DNA from: Parapedobacter pyrenivorans_A
Lineage (GTDB): Bacteria > Bacteroidota > Bacteroidia > Sphingobacteriales > Sphingobacteriaceae
Assembly: GCF_041925275.1 (NCBI RefSeq)
Contig: NZ_JBHEUZ010000007.1
Location: 1-64,000, forward strand
DNA length: 64,000 nucleotides
Direction: 5' to 3'
Below are positions 51,980 through 60,794 of the stretch, piece after piece. The notes beneath the pieces were generated by a model. It saw only the letters and a list, made by a program, of their open reading frames with translations. It ran no database searches and was not told the DNA's origin. The translations under genes were made by a program, and so were the position numbers. Positions within the stretch are counted from its first letter, which is position 1, and each line of letters starts with the position of its first letter.

Positions 51980-52030
51980 TACTTATGTTGTTGTTACCTG
52001 GATTCATTTATGCTTCATGACGCTACTGCA

Positions 52031-52654
52031 TCAATCGATTTTAAGGAATACGTTTAATAATGTCCCAATTAACGCGATTAAGGAGATAAAAATTGCGATC
52101 AGTTCTTTGTTCTCCTTCACCCACACAAGAAAGCGCTTTTTTCTGCCTATCGGTTTAGGGCTTACTGGTGCGGCGTCATTGCTTCTTTTGTTTTCATATG
52201 GCAGGTTTGTTTCCATTTCAAAGAATACGCAAGTACATAAGGGTGCATCCTTCACCAACTTGATTTTCTTTTTGCTGCCGTTATATATTCCAATTTTTAG
52301 TTTATTATCAAAACTAGGATCAATTTTTCCTGTTGATATGAAAGCCCCTTGAAATATATGGCGTCCTTTCCCGGTAACGAGACCAAATACATTCAATGGC
52401 ATCCTGATGTGTTCTTTTGTCTCGATTAGGATGGACTGGAATGGATTTATCTCGACGCCATCAGCTACATCATATGCAGTGTTTTCGTTAACGAAAAACC
52501 ACTTATCGCCAACGCTTAAATCGACTGATGCAGGGCCATCGTCTAATTTATAAGAGCCCTGATCTATATAAATTAGGCTTTGACTTGATAACTTACTTTT
52601 GTTATAACGGGATAAGTCATTTGTAATTCTATTTTTGAGGTCGACTATTGCCAT
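52031..52654 (-). CDS. Membrane-anchored dCTP-deaminase-like protein without catalytic Glu
   Basis: This 207-residue protein has a Dcd/dUTPase-like domain at about 40-150. The stretch GLVTGKGRHIFQ aligns with GILQTKGSLARL of its neighbour, and IDPSFDNKLKIGIYN aligns with the IEPGFSGKITFEIVN region. At the catalytic Glu position (E128 of the neighbour) it has G122, so deaminase activity is unlikely. A charged linker (about 150-180) leads to one C-terminal membrane helix (about 184-204). It is the first gene of the trio, 51 nt before the deaminase. A role as a nucleotide sensor, a membrane anchor or a regulator of the active subunit is inferred. Confidence 0.7.
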   Translation of the reverse strand: MAIVDLKNRITNDLSRYNKSKLSSQSLIYIDQGSYKLDDGPASVDLSVGDKWFFVNENTAYDVADGVEINPFQSILIETKEHIRMPLNVFGLVTGKGRHIFQGAFISTGKIDPSFDNKLKIGIYNGSKKKIKLVKDAPLCTCVFFEMETNLPYENKRSNDAAPVSPKPIGRKKRFLVWVKENKELIAIFISLIALIGTLLNVFLKID

Positions 52655-53009
52655 ATTTATTCGTTTTGGCTTTTCTTAAAATGATGACCAGCGGACACAT
52701 TCAGCATAAATATCCAATGACTATAATCTGATGATTAATCAAAAATAGCGATTAATTTGGATAATACGGTTCTTAAATAGGTAAATTGCGATTACTAGTG
52801 ATGCGTTAAATTTTGATGCGTTACAAGTAAGTTATTGATTATGTTTTTGTTGTATTGATTTTTTGTTTTTGATTTGAAATGACTTGCTTAACACATAACG
52901 TATTAAATTCAAGATAACCGGTCCTAGCGACATTTTAGAGAACCTTTATGCTATCACAAGCCAAAAAAATAGTAATCGGACAACTTAACGCATCAGTACT
53001 AAATTGCGA
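52655..53009. other. AT-rich intergenic region with short repeats
   Basis: About 355 bp with no credible gene; a sampled 60-bp line (52741-52800) is 28% G+C. It holds a 13-bp direct repeat, taaattgcgatta, at 52782 and 53000. It also holds the 10-mer tgatgcgtta at 52799 and 52814 and its inverse at 52986. The promoter of the deaminase trio must lie here, but no consensus pair is clear. The second copy of the 13-mer overlaps the stop codon of the pseudouridine synthase gene. Confidence 0.6.
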
Positions 53010-54077
53010 TTATTTAATAAAGTGTTTTAATTGGATGATTTCCTTTTCCTCGAGGTAGCGCCAGCGCCCCCGTGGGAGGTCCTTTTTGGTAAGATTGGCG
53101 TACACCACACGGTCCAATCGGATAACGTCATAACCCAGGTGTTCGAAAATCCGTCGTACGATCCGGTTCTTGCCACTATGGATCTGGACACCGATTTCAC
53201 GTTTGCTGGCACCCTGCACATAGCTGATGGCATCGGGCTTCACGAACCCGTCTTCCAGTTCCAAGCCGAATCCGATTTTGTTCAGGTCGCCCTGGGTGAG
53301 ATTTTTGTCCAGCTCCACGTTGTATATTTTGGTAACGTTATTGCGCGGGTGGGAAAGTCTCTCAGCGAGGCTACCATCGTTGGTCAATAATAATAAGCCT
53401 GTGGTATTACGGTCTAGCCTTCCTACCGGATAAATCCGCTCGCGGGTAGCTTTCGCTACCAATTGCATTACGGTGCGTCTTTCCTGTGGATCGTCTGTCG
53501 TGGTGATATAATCTTTCGGTTTGTTTAGCAGCACGTAGACCATTTTCTCCCGCCGTAAGCGCTCCCCGTTGTAGCGTACTTCATCTTTCGCGGGATCCAC
53601 TTTGCTGCCCAGTTCGGTGATGACTTCACCATTCACGGTCACAACGCCTGCTTCGATCAGCTCATCGGCTTTCCGCCGGGAGCAGATACCCGCGTTGGCG
53701 ATGTATCGGTTGAGACGTATAAGCCCGTCATCCTTGGCTTCTATTGCGGTGTATTGTTTAGCGCGTCCATCGGTCCGCTCCCGTCGCTTTTTAGACGGAT
53801 CATAGGGCTTGTTGCCATATGTACGGCGCTCCGATTTATTGGAAGGCGCGTGGCCATCTCGTTTATAGGGTCCGTCGCGGCGGGTATCGCCACTTTTGTC
53901 ATTCCGCTGATCGCCCGTCTTCCTCCAGCCGGTATGGCTGCCGCCCCGCTTCTCGTTGTCTGATGTATCGTGGCTACGGAACTTGCGGCCCTTTGCTTGT
54001 TGTGGGTGGTCGGAGGTTGACCTGCGCCGCGGTTTGGAGTTGTCATCGCGACTGTTCCTTTTGTTACTAAATGGCAT
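53010..54077 (-). CDS. rluB: RluB/RsuA-family rRNA pseudouridine synthase
   Basis: This 355-residue protein has a basic, Arg/Lys/Asp-rich disordered extension of about 115 residues. An S4 RNA-binding domain (about 119-165, RLNRYIANAGICSRRKADELI) follows, and then the catalytic domain with D222 in VGRLDRNTTG. It should isomerise a uridine of large-subunit rRNA; RluB and RluF-type members differ in target, so the symbol is provisional. The long extension is common in Bacteroidota members of the family and may aid RNA binding. The gene is monocistronic, divergent from the lytic transglycosylase. Confidence 0.88.
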   Translation of the reverse strand: MPFSNKRNSRDDNSKPRRRSTSDHPQQAKGRKFRSHDTSDNEKRGGSHTGWRKTGDQRNDKSGDTRRDGPYKRDGHAPSNKSERRTYGNKPYDPSKKRRERTDGRAKQYTAIEAKDDGLIRLNRYIANAGICSRRKADELIEAGVVTVNGEVITELGSKVDPAKDEVRYNGERLRREKMVYVLLNKPKDYITTTDDPQERRTVMQLVAKATRERIYPVGRLDRNTTGLLLLTNDGSLAERLSHPRNNVTKIYNVELDKNLTQGDLNKIGFGLELEDGFVKPDAISYVQGASKREIGVQIHSGKNRIVRRIFEHLGYDVIRLDRVVYANLTKKDLPRGRWRYLEEKEIIQLKHFIK

Positions 54078-54218
54078 GATTTTTTACCGTAAAAAATGTA
54101 AGCTGCAAAAGTAGTCAAAAAATACGGGTTAAATGGCGTACGGCTCTTTTTTTACAAAAAGATAACCGCAAAAGATACGTTAAAATATGTTAAAGTGCAA
54201 GACGGTTTCTTGTAACTA

Positions 54219-54250
54219 TTTGTATATTAACAGTATAATTTATACTTTTG
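54219..54250 (+). promoter_or_regulatory. Bacteroidota-type promoter of the lytic transglycosylase gene
   Basis: TTTG at 54219-54222 and TACTTTTG at 54243-54250 are separated by 20 bp, a full match to the phylum consensus. The ATG is about 70 bp downstream. Confidence 0.72.
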
Positions 54251-54320
54251 TCGCCAGCTTTTTGGATCAAGCAATTTATCCCGTTAGTTTAGGGTGTTTG
54301 AATTGCAGAAAAGGTATTGA

Positions 54321-55127
54321 ATGGTAAAAAAACAACTGCTCTGTTTTAGCGCGGTTTTAGTAGTGGTGTCGCTCTCCAAGCTATACACCCACGAAGTGTC
54401 GGCTGATGAGCGCCACACGGAAGCATGGTCTGAGGATTCGTTAGCGCAACGGATACTCATGCAGGACGATATCAGTGCTATCCGCAACACCCCGTATTTT
54501 GCATCGTTGTCTTTCGCAGACGAGAGCGTGCCGTTGGGCGACCAACAGATTGAGCGTAAGATGATGCGTTATCTCCGCGAATATTCCTACGCCAAGCGGC
54601 GTTCACACGGCCTGCATCGTACGGCTTTGCGTGCGTTGCCCACGGTGGCAGCCATCCTTCGCGCCCACGGCGTTCCCGAAGACTTTAAGTATGTCCCGCT
54701 GGTTGAAAGTGGTTTCACCAGTGGCACCACGTCGCACCGGGGTGCTTCGGGTTACTGGCAGTTTATGCCCGCTACCGCCAGGTCGTTCGGCTTGCGGGTG
54801 GATACGGATGTGGACGAACGCCAGGATATCGAGAAGTCAACAGTAGCGGCCGCGAAATACATCAAAGCGTTATACCGGGAGTTCAACAGCTGGACCTTGG
54901 TAGCCGCAGCATTCAATATCGGTGAGGGCAATCTCTTGCGGGCCATTAGCCGGCAACAAGAAGACAACTATTTCCGGCTGAAGCTGAACAAAGAAACAGG
55001 AAGCTACGTATACAAACTCATCTCCGTAAAGGAAATCATTGAGCACCCGAATTTACACGGTTACCGCCGCAATGCCATACGTTTAGCTGACGCTTCATCC
55101 GCCGGGTCGTCGGAAAACCACCTGTAG
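54321..55127 (+). CDS. Lytic transglycosylase (SLT domain, MltD-like)
   Basis: This 268-residue protein has an N-terminal signal or anchor segment (about 5-22) and a soluble lytic transglycosylase domain from about 100 to 240. The catalytic glutamate is E129 in VPLVESGF. The GASGYWQFMPATARSFGL and AAFNIGEGNL motifs of the goose-lysozyme fold follow. It cleaves glycan strands of peptidoglycan in the periplasm, forming 1,6-anhydromuramic ends. There are no LysM repeats. The gene ends a few bases from the convergent lolA gene. Confidence 0.9.
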   Translation: MVKKQLLCFSAVLVVVSLSKLYTHEVSADERHTEAWSEDSLAQRILMQDDISAIRNTPYFASLSFADESVPLGDQQIERKMMRYLREYSYAKRRSHGLHRTALRALPTVAAILRAHGVPEDFKYVPLVESGFTSGTTSHRGASGYWQFMPATARSFGLRVDTDVDERQDIEKSTVAAAKYIKALYREFNSWTLVAAAFNIGEGNLLRAISRQQEDNYFRLKLNKETGSYVYKLISVKEIIEHPNLHGYRRNAIRLADASSAGSSENHL

Positions 55128-55132
55128 GTTAT

Positions 55133-55792
55133 TTACCTTAAATCCACGATTTCTACACCCGGGTAATCTTTTTGCTGGAAAGCAAACTTGTTGTTCGGAA
55201 GCGGTGGGTTTGCGTTGGTATTTTTGATGGTGTATACGAATCGATTACCTCCTTTATCGAAAATCGTAACATCATGTATCCGGTACGCCTTTTCATCCAC
55301 GCGGAGTTTGATTTTGAAATAGGGTGCATAGGCATCTGTTGGCGTGAGCTCAACGACCGCTAGCGGCTTGCTGCCGGCACGCTCGTCGTCGGCCGACACA
55401 TATTTGTAGCCTTCTTTATAAAAAGAAAAGATGTTGGTTGGCGAGATGGCCTCGGAAGCGGGGGGCACTTCGGTGATTTGAACTTCCCCTACATCCTTGA
55501 GCACCATCCATTGCGTTTTCCCGTCACTGATGATGTCTTGGTTGCCCGTGGTAATGTAGTATTTGCCTGCCGGCTTATCCATATAAATCGTCCCCGACTC
55601 GGTATGGGTGGCCTGGTCGGCCTGTTTGATCGCCAGCGAAAACTCCGCTTGCAAGGTTTTGTACGCTTCATAGGTTTGGCTTACCCGGTCAAGCAGCGAT
55701 TTCGCTGCCGCATCGGTTTGCGTATAGCCGGGTAGGGCCATGCTTACCATCAGCGTAGCTAGTGCGGTTATCCCGTATATCGACTTTTTCAT
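55133..55792 (-). CDS. lolA: LolA-like outer-membrane lipoprotein carrier
   Basis: This 219-residue periplasmic protein has a signal peptide (cleaved near GYTQ) and the open half-barrel pattern of LolA: LLDRVSQTYEAYKTLQAEFSL, a short GTIYMDKPAGKYYI segment, and a C-terminal basic strand. LolA accepts lipoproteins from LolCDE and passes them to the outer membrane. Identity to the E. coli protein would be low, as expected for Bacteroidota. Its start codon overlaps the stop of ftsK by 4 nt, a pairing also seen in other bacteria. Confidence 0.85.
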   Translation of the reverse strand: MKKSIYGITALATLMVSMALPGYTQTDAAAKSLLDRVSQTYEAYKTLQAEFSLAIKQADQATHTESGTIYMDKPAGKYYITTGNQDIISDGKTQWMVLKDVGEVQITEVPPASEAISPTNIFSFYKEGYKYVSADDERAGSKPLAVVELTPTDAYAPYFKIKLRVDEKAYRIHDVTIFDKGGNRFVYTIKNTNANPPLPNNKFAFQQKDYPGVEIVDLR

Positions 55793-58338
55793 CTTTCACT
55801 ATCTTTCTTCAACCCATCCAAAAACTGTTCCAATGAGTATTCGTCGGGGAATAGTACTTCCCGTGCCTTGCTGCCCTCAAACGGGCCAACGATGCCCGCC
55901 GCCTCCAATTGGTCAATAATCCGGCCCGCGCGGTTGTAACCGAGTTTGAGCTTGCGTTGTATAAGCGAGGTGGAGCCTTGCTGATGGAGCACCACCAGAC
56001 GGGCGGCATCTTCAAACATGGAATCCCGATCGCTCATATCGAAATCTTCCATGCCGCCTTCGCCATCTTCACCCACATATTCGGGCAGGAGCAATGCCGA
56101 AGGATAGCCCCGTTGGTTGCCGATGAAGTCGGATATTTCCTCCACTTCGGGCGTATCCACGAAGGCACATTGTATCCGTATCAGATCGCTGCCGGTGGCC
56201 AGCAACATATCACCCCGGCCAATGAGTTGGTCCGCCCCCCCCGAATCGAGGATTGTCCGCGAATCAACTTTAGAAAGCACACGGAAAGCCAATCGGGCAG
56301 GGAAGTTGGCCTTGATGGTGCCGGTAATGATGTTTACCGACGGGCGTTGTGTGGCGATCACTAAATGGATACCGACGGCCCGTGCCAGTTGCGCCAACCG
56401 CGCGATGGGTGTTTCAACCTCCTTGCCGGCGGTCATCATCAAGTCTGCAAACTCGTCGATGATCAGTACGATGAATGGAAGGTACCGATGCCCCTCTTCC
56501 GGATTGAGCCGTCGGTTTACAAATTTCACGTTGTATTCCTTCAGGTTTCTCACCTGTCCGTTCTTCAGCAGGTCGTAGCGGGCATCCATTTCGATGCACA
56601 GTGAATTGAGGGTATTGATTACCTTTTTGGTGTCGGTAATGATGGCATCTTCCTCTCCCGGCAGTTTGGCCAGGAAGTGCCGCTCAATTTTCCTGAATAG
56701 GGACAATTCAACCTTTTTTGGGTCAACCAGCACGAACTTGAGTTCTGCCGGGTGCTTCTTATAGAGCAGCGAGGTGAGAATCGCATTGATGCCAACCGAT
56801 TTACCTTGCCCGGTAGCTCCTGCCACCAACAGGTGGGGCATTTTGGTGAGGTCGGCAATATATACTTCGTTGGATATGGTGCGGCCAAGGGCGATGGGCA
56901 GGTCCATGTCCGTATGCTGGAACTTCTCGGTCGCCAACACGGACCGCATGGAAACCATCTCAGGGTGGCTGTTGGGAACTTCGATACCGATGGTGCCTTT
57001 GCCCGGCATGGGGGCAATGATGCGGATACCCAATGCCGCCAGGCTCAATGCGATGTCATCTTCAAGATTCTTTATTTTCGATATGCGTACCCCTGGTTTC
57101 GGGATAATCTCATACAGTGTGACCGTAGGTCCGATGGTCGCCTTGATTTTGGCTATTTCGATATTGTAGTTGCCCAGGGTATCTACGATCTTGTCTTTAT
57201 TTGCTTCGAGTTCGTGGTTATTGACCGTAATCTTGCCCGAGCCATAGTCGCGCAGTAGGTCGAGGGTAGGGTGTTGGTAGCCAGACAAATCGAGTTTCGG
57301 GTCGTACTGGCCTACTTTTTCCACGAGCTCATCGGCTGTGCTCGGTTTTTCTTCTTTGATGGGGGCAACGGTCAATGCCGGGTTTTTGAGCTCATTCTTG
57401 GCCTCGGTTTTTTCCGGAGGCTCCGCTATGGTAAAATCGGGCACCGGATCCTCATCGGTGAGCAATGGCTTGGAAGCACTGACGTTCTGGTGTAGCTTCT
57501 CATTACGTTGCTCGGCTTCCTTCGCCCGGTTCAGGCTAAATTCTACGGGATCCACCCGATACTCCGATTCCCGAGTGTAGCGTTCTTCATTACGTGCGGC
57601 GTTGGCTCCATCGTCGAATGGGTCCGTAGCCTCCAACGAATCGGAACAGTTGCGGCGCAGACTGAATTTGAAATCCAGGTTGTACAAGATAATCAGTACC
57701 GTAAAGATGGTGAAAATGAGCAAGCCGGCTACACCGGCAGTGCCTATTTGAGCTTCGAGCAGCCTATTGGACCAAAAGCCAAATTCACCTTCGAGAAAAT
57801 GGGGGTAATTATTGGTGAATCCGTGGATGAAGCCCAGCGTAACGGAAAGGAATATCAAGGAGAAAAATGCGTACCCCAGCACTTTCCATATCGAAATGAT
57901 CTTCACTTTGAACAACCAGCGGTAGCCAATGATAAAGAGGATGCCAACGAAAAGGAACGATGCGACGCCAAACCACTTGTAGATGAATTGATGTGCCAGC
58001 AAGGCCCCCACTTTGCCCATCCAATTCTGCACCACCGGGCTTTCTATTCCTGCGAGTTCAAGTTCTTCGCGTGTTTCGAACAACGTATTCCAGCCGCCGT
58101 TCGCAGCAGATACGTAGCTTTGATCCTCTTTCCACGTAAATAAGTAGGATATGAATGCGATAAGGAAATATACGGATAGGATAAGTAGAAACAGCCCCGC
58201 TATTTTTACAGCTTTGTTGCCAAAAATGCTGATGGACTTTACGCTAGGCGATTTCAGCTCGCGTTTTTTTCGCCGGGAGGACGGGCCTTCCGCGTCATTT
58301 CGAATATTTTTTCTGAATGAATTCGCTTTTCCAGACAT
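55789..58338 (-). CDS. ftsK: DNA translocase FtsK
   Basis: This 849-residue protein has four N-terminal membrane helices (about 46-67, 118-141, 148-173 and 197-220), an acidic linker, and the motor domain. Walker A is GATGQGKS at 507-514, and Walker B ends in D628-E629 (LIIDEFADL). The C-terminal winged-helix gamma domain (about 780-845) carries GSTSLIQRKLKLGYNRAGRIIDQLE. FtsK pumps DNA at the division septum and activates chromosome dimer resolution. It is followed by lolA with a 4-nt overlap. Confidence 0.97.
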   Translation of the reverse strand: MSGKANSFRKNIRNDAEGPSSRRKKRELKSPSVKSISIFGNKAVKIAGLFLLILSVYFLIAFISYLFTWKEDQSYVSAANGGWNTLFETREELELAGIESPVVQNWMGKVGALLAHQFIYKWFGVASFLFVGILFIIGYRWLFKVKIISIWKVLGYAFFSLIFLSVTLGFIHGFTNNYPHFLEGEFGFWSNRLLEAQIGTAGVAGLLIFTIFTVLIILYNLDFKFSLRRNCSDSLEATDPFDDGANAARNEERYTRESEYRVDPVEFSLNRAKEAEQRNEKLHQNVSASKPLLTDEDPVPDFTIAEPPEKTEAKNELKNPALTVAPIKEEKPSTADELVEKVGQYDPKLDLSGYQHPTLDLLRDYGSGKITVNNHELEANKDKIVDTLGNYNIEIAKIKATIGPTVTLYEIIPKPGVRISKIKNLEDDIALSLAALGIRIIAPMPGKGTIGIEVPNSHPEMVSMRSVLATEKFQHTDMDLPIALGRTISNEVYIADLTKMPHLLVAGATGQGKSVGINAILTSLLYKKHPAELKFVLVDPKKVELSLFRKIERHFLAKLPGEEDAIITDTKKVINTLNSLCIEMDARYDLLKNGQVRNLKEYNVKFVNRRLNPEEGHRYLPFIVLIIDEFADLMMTAGKEVETPIARLAQLARAVGIHLVIATQRPSVNIITGTIKANFPARLAFRVLSKVDSRTILDSGGADQLIGRGDMLLATGSDLIRIQCAFVDTPEVEEISDFIGNQRGYPSALLLPEYVGEDGEGGMEDFDMSDRDSMFEDAARLVVLHQQGSTSLIQRKLKLGYNRAGRIIDQLEAAGIVGPFEGSKAREVLFPDEYSLEQFLDGLKKDSER

Positions 58339-58548
58339 CTAAAGCACACGTTTTGTTTGAGACAAACTTACGTATTTTTTGCTGATTATCGGCTGCCCCG
58401 TCTCACGGCGCAAGGCCCGCACCGGTTTCGAAATTCTTTATGCGAGTGTAGCGATTTAACCCGATGGTTCGTTATGTCGTATACAAGACGCGTTCAAAAA
58501 TAGGGGCAATGAACTTGTCTGATGGATGATTAAGGTTAATTGGATTAG

Positions 58549-59286
58549 ATGGAGCGATTTCAAAAGGTAAAAATGAATAGGTGGTTTTTGGCTGGCGTGA
58601 TGCTGGTAGTAGGTAGCCTGCTGAACGGTTGTCTCAAAGACGATAACCAGGTATACCAGGTTGCCGCTGTACGTGGATTGAATGCGGTTCCAGGGTCGGG
58701 ACAATTGGATGTTTTTTTGGACCAGAATAAACTCAATTTCGACAGTGGCACTTGGCACGACGAGGGCTTTGCCTACACGGATACGTTACCTTACAAAAAT
58801 GCCTGGCCAAATAATAGGCTGGTCAGTATCGTTGATCCGGTAGATTACCCCAATGCCGAGCCGCTTGTTCAGAAGACAGTAAGCTTTATGCCGGGCAAGT
58901 TTTATTCATTGTATGTGATTGGGCACGATGATATGGATGTTTTATATACAGAAGATAACCTGTCTGAGCCGGCAGCCGGAAAGGCAAAAATCCGCTTTAT
59001 CCATTTAAGCCCCGATGCGCCCGCGTTGGATTTTTCGGTAGAGGCAAACTCGGGCGATCCCTTAACCATCCGTGATAAGGCATTCAAAGAAGCGACCGAT
59101 TTCACGGCGATCGACGGCGGTATAGCCTATGCCGTCAATTTCATCGAGCACAGCAATGACAATGTGCTGCATACGTTCGCATTTACGCCAGAAACGGGAA
59201 TGATTTATACGGTTTGGGTGAAAGGACTACTTGGCAATACGGGCGATGCAGCCATGGATTTCGGCCACGGCGTCATTACCCATTAG
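58549..59286 (+). CDS. DUF4397-domain lipoprotein
   Basis: The protein is 245 residues from the ATG at 58549, or 237 from the ATG at 58573, which gives a cleaner lipoprotein signal (GSLLNGC, Cys at 20). The mature part contains KAKIRFIHLSPDAPALDFSV, the hallmark of DUF4397, a beta-rich domain of cell-surface proteins in Bacteroidota. Its function is unknown. The gene is monocistronic and is followed by a strong terminator. Confidence 0.85.
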   Translation: MERFQKVKMNRWFLAGVMLVVGSLLNGCLKDDNQVYQVAAVRGLNAVPGSGQLDVFLDQNKLNFDSGTWHDEGFAYTDTLPYKNAWPNNRLVSIVDPVDYPNAEPLVQKTVSFMPGKFYSLYVIGHDDMDVLYTEDNLSEPAAGKAKIRFIHLSPDAPALDFSVEANSGDPLTIRDKAFKEATDFTAIDGGIAYAVNFIEHSNDNVLHTFAFTPETGMIYTVWVKGLLGNTGDAAMDFGHGVITH

Positions 59287-59343
59287 ACCATACGGTTTTC
59301 TCCATAAAGTTTAGGTTGATTGAAATCCGTCGAAAGGCGGATG

Positions 59344-59373
59344 CCGTCTCGCCCCAAGCGAGACGGTTTTTTT
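59344..59373 (+). terminator. Rho-independent terminator after the DUF4397 gene
   Basis: A perfect nine-pair stem (ccgtctcgc and gcgagacgg, loop cccaa) is followed by seven T residues. It separates this gene from the convergent tyrS. Confidence 0.93.
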
Positions 59374-59386
59374 ATTCCGCAATCAT

Positions 59387-60670
59387 TTACTCCGCAATCA
59401 GCAAAAAATAGTTCTTCTTGCCGCGCTGCACAATCAGGTACCTATCGTTTACGAGATCGCCTACTCCAAAAAGCTGCGTGGCATCGTTGATCTTGATCTT
59501 ATTGATGGAGACCCCGCCACCCTGTATCATTTTGCGTCCCTCTCCCTTTGACGGGAAAACCGCGCTATCAACCGATAGTAAATCCAATATCGGTACGCCT
59601 GCTTCCAGTGAGCTCCGCGATAGGTGGAACTGGGGCACACCATCAAATACATCAAGCACCGTGGTATGGGCCAAGCCGCCCAGAAACTCGAGCGAGCCAT
59701 TGCCAAACAGAAATTCAGAGGTTTTCACCGCTGTTTCATAATCCGCTTCCGAGTGTGTACGGATGGTGATGTCCTTGGCCAGGGCTTTTTGAACCACCCG
59801 GAGGTGGGGGGCGGTATCGTGCTCAGCTATCAGTGCATCTATCTCTTCTTTGGGCTTTAAGGTGAATATCTTGATCCAATTTTTAGCGTCTTCGTCGCTT
59901 GCATTGAGCCAAAACTGGTAATACCGGTAAGGCGAAGTCTTCTCGGCATCCAACCATACCGCACCGCTTTCCGTTTTTCCAAACTTGTTGCCGTCTGCTT
60001 TTTTGATCAGCTGGGTGGTGAGTCCGAAGGCGGTGCCACTTTCCTTACGGCGGATGAGTTCCGTTCCGGTAACGATATTACCCCACTGGTCAGATCCCCC
60101 CATCTGGAGGGCACAACCATGGTTCTTCCACAGGTAGAAGAAATCATAGCCCTGTATCAACTGGTACGAAAACTCGGTGAACGACAGGCCGTTTTCTCCT
60201 TCGAGCCTTTTCTTGACCGAATCTTTGGCCATCATGTAATTTACCGTGACGTGTTTGCCAACGTCGCGGATAAAATCCAGAAAGCGGAACTCCTTAAACC
60301 AGTCGTAATTATTGACCATGATAGCGCCCTGTTCTCCGACAGAGAAATCCAAGAACTTGGCCAACTGCTTTTTCAGGCAAGACACGTTATGTGCCAGTGT
60401 GTCTTCATCCAACAGGTTGCGCTCGGCTGATTTGCCGGAAGGGTCGCCTACCATGCCTGTTGCACCGCCCACCAACGCCACGGGGCGGTGGCCCGCTTGC
60501 TGGAAGTGGATAAGCGTCATCAGTTGGGTCAAGTGACCCACGTGCAGCGAATCACCGGTAGGGTCGAAACCAATATATCCTGCCGTTTTTTCCTTGAGTA
60601 ATTGTTCCTCGGTGCCGGGTATGATATCGTGCAGCATACCGCGCCAGCGTAATTCTTCAACAAACCCCAT
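59387..60670 (-). CDS. tyrS: Tyrosyl-tRNA synthetase
   Basis: This 427-residue class I synthetase attaches tyrosine to tRNA-Tyr. The HIGH motif appears as HVGH (43-46) and the KMSKS motif as KFGKT (229-233). GSDQWGN (192-198) of the tyrosine site and a C-terminal S4 RNA-binding domain (about 360-420) complete the bacterial form. It is monocistronic; no T-box-like leader is seen upstream. Its substrate tRNA is probably the gene hidden under the N run at 36579. Confidence 0.97.
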   Translation of the reverse strand: MGFVEELRWRGMLHDIIPGTEEQLLKEKTAGYIGFDPTGDSLHVGHLTQLMTLIHFQQAGHRPVALVGGATGMVGDPSGKSAERNLLDEDTLAHNVSCLKKQLAKFLDFSVGEQGAIMVNNYDWFKEFRFLDFIRDVGKHVTVNYMMAKDSVKKRLEGENGLSFTEFSYQLIQGYDFFYLWKNHGCALQMGGSDQWGNIVTGTELIRRKESGTAFGLTTQLIKKADGNKFGKTESGAVWLDAEKTSPYRYYQFWLNASDEDAKNWIKIFTLKPKEEIDALIAEHDTAPHLRVVQKALAKDITIRTHSEADYETAVKTSEFLFGNGSLEFLGGLAHTTVLDVFDGVPQFHLSRSSLEAGVPILDLLSVDSAVFPSKGEGRKMIQGGGVSINKIKINDATQLFGVGDLVNDRYLIVQRGKKNYFLLIAE

Positions 60671-60794
60671 TGCTATTCCAAGTATTCAATGCTGTGATCA
60701 ATCTGGGGGCAAAGATAGCAGAATGCACCGTAAATTATCAGTGAAATTCGTTACCTTGGCGCAATAAGTGTTGAATGAGCATAAAGTGAGCCGC

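Noticed and set aside
50867..52654. Prophage origin of the deaminase island
   Set aside because: There are no integrase, capsid, terminase or other phage genes in or next to the trio, so only composition hints at transfer.
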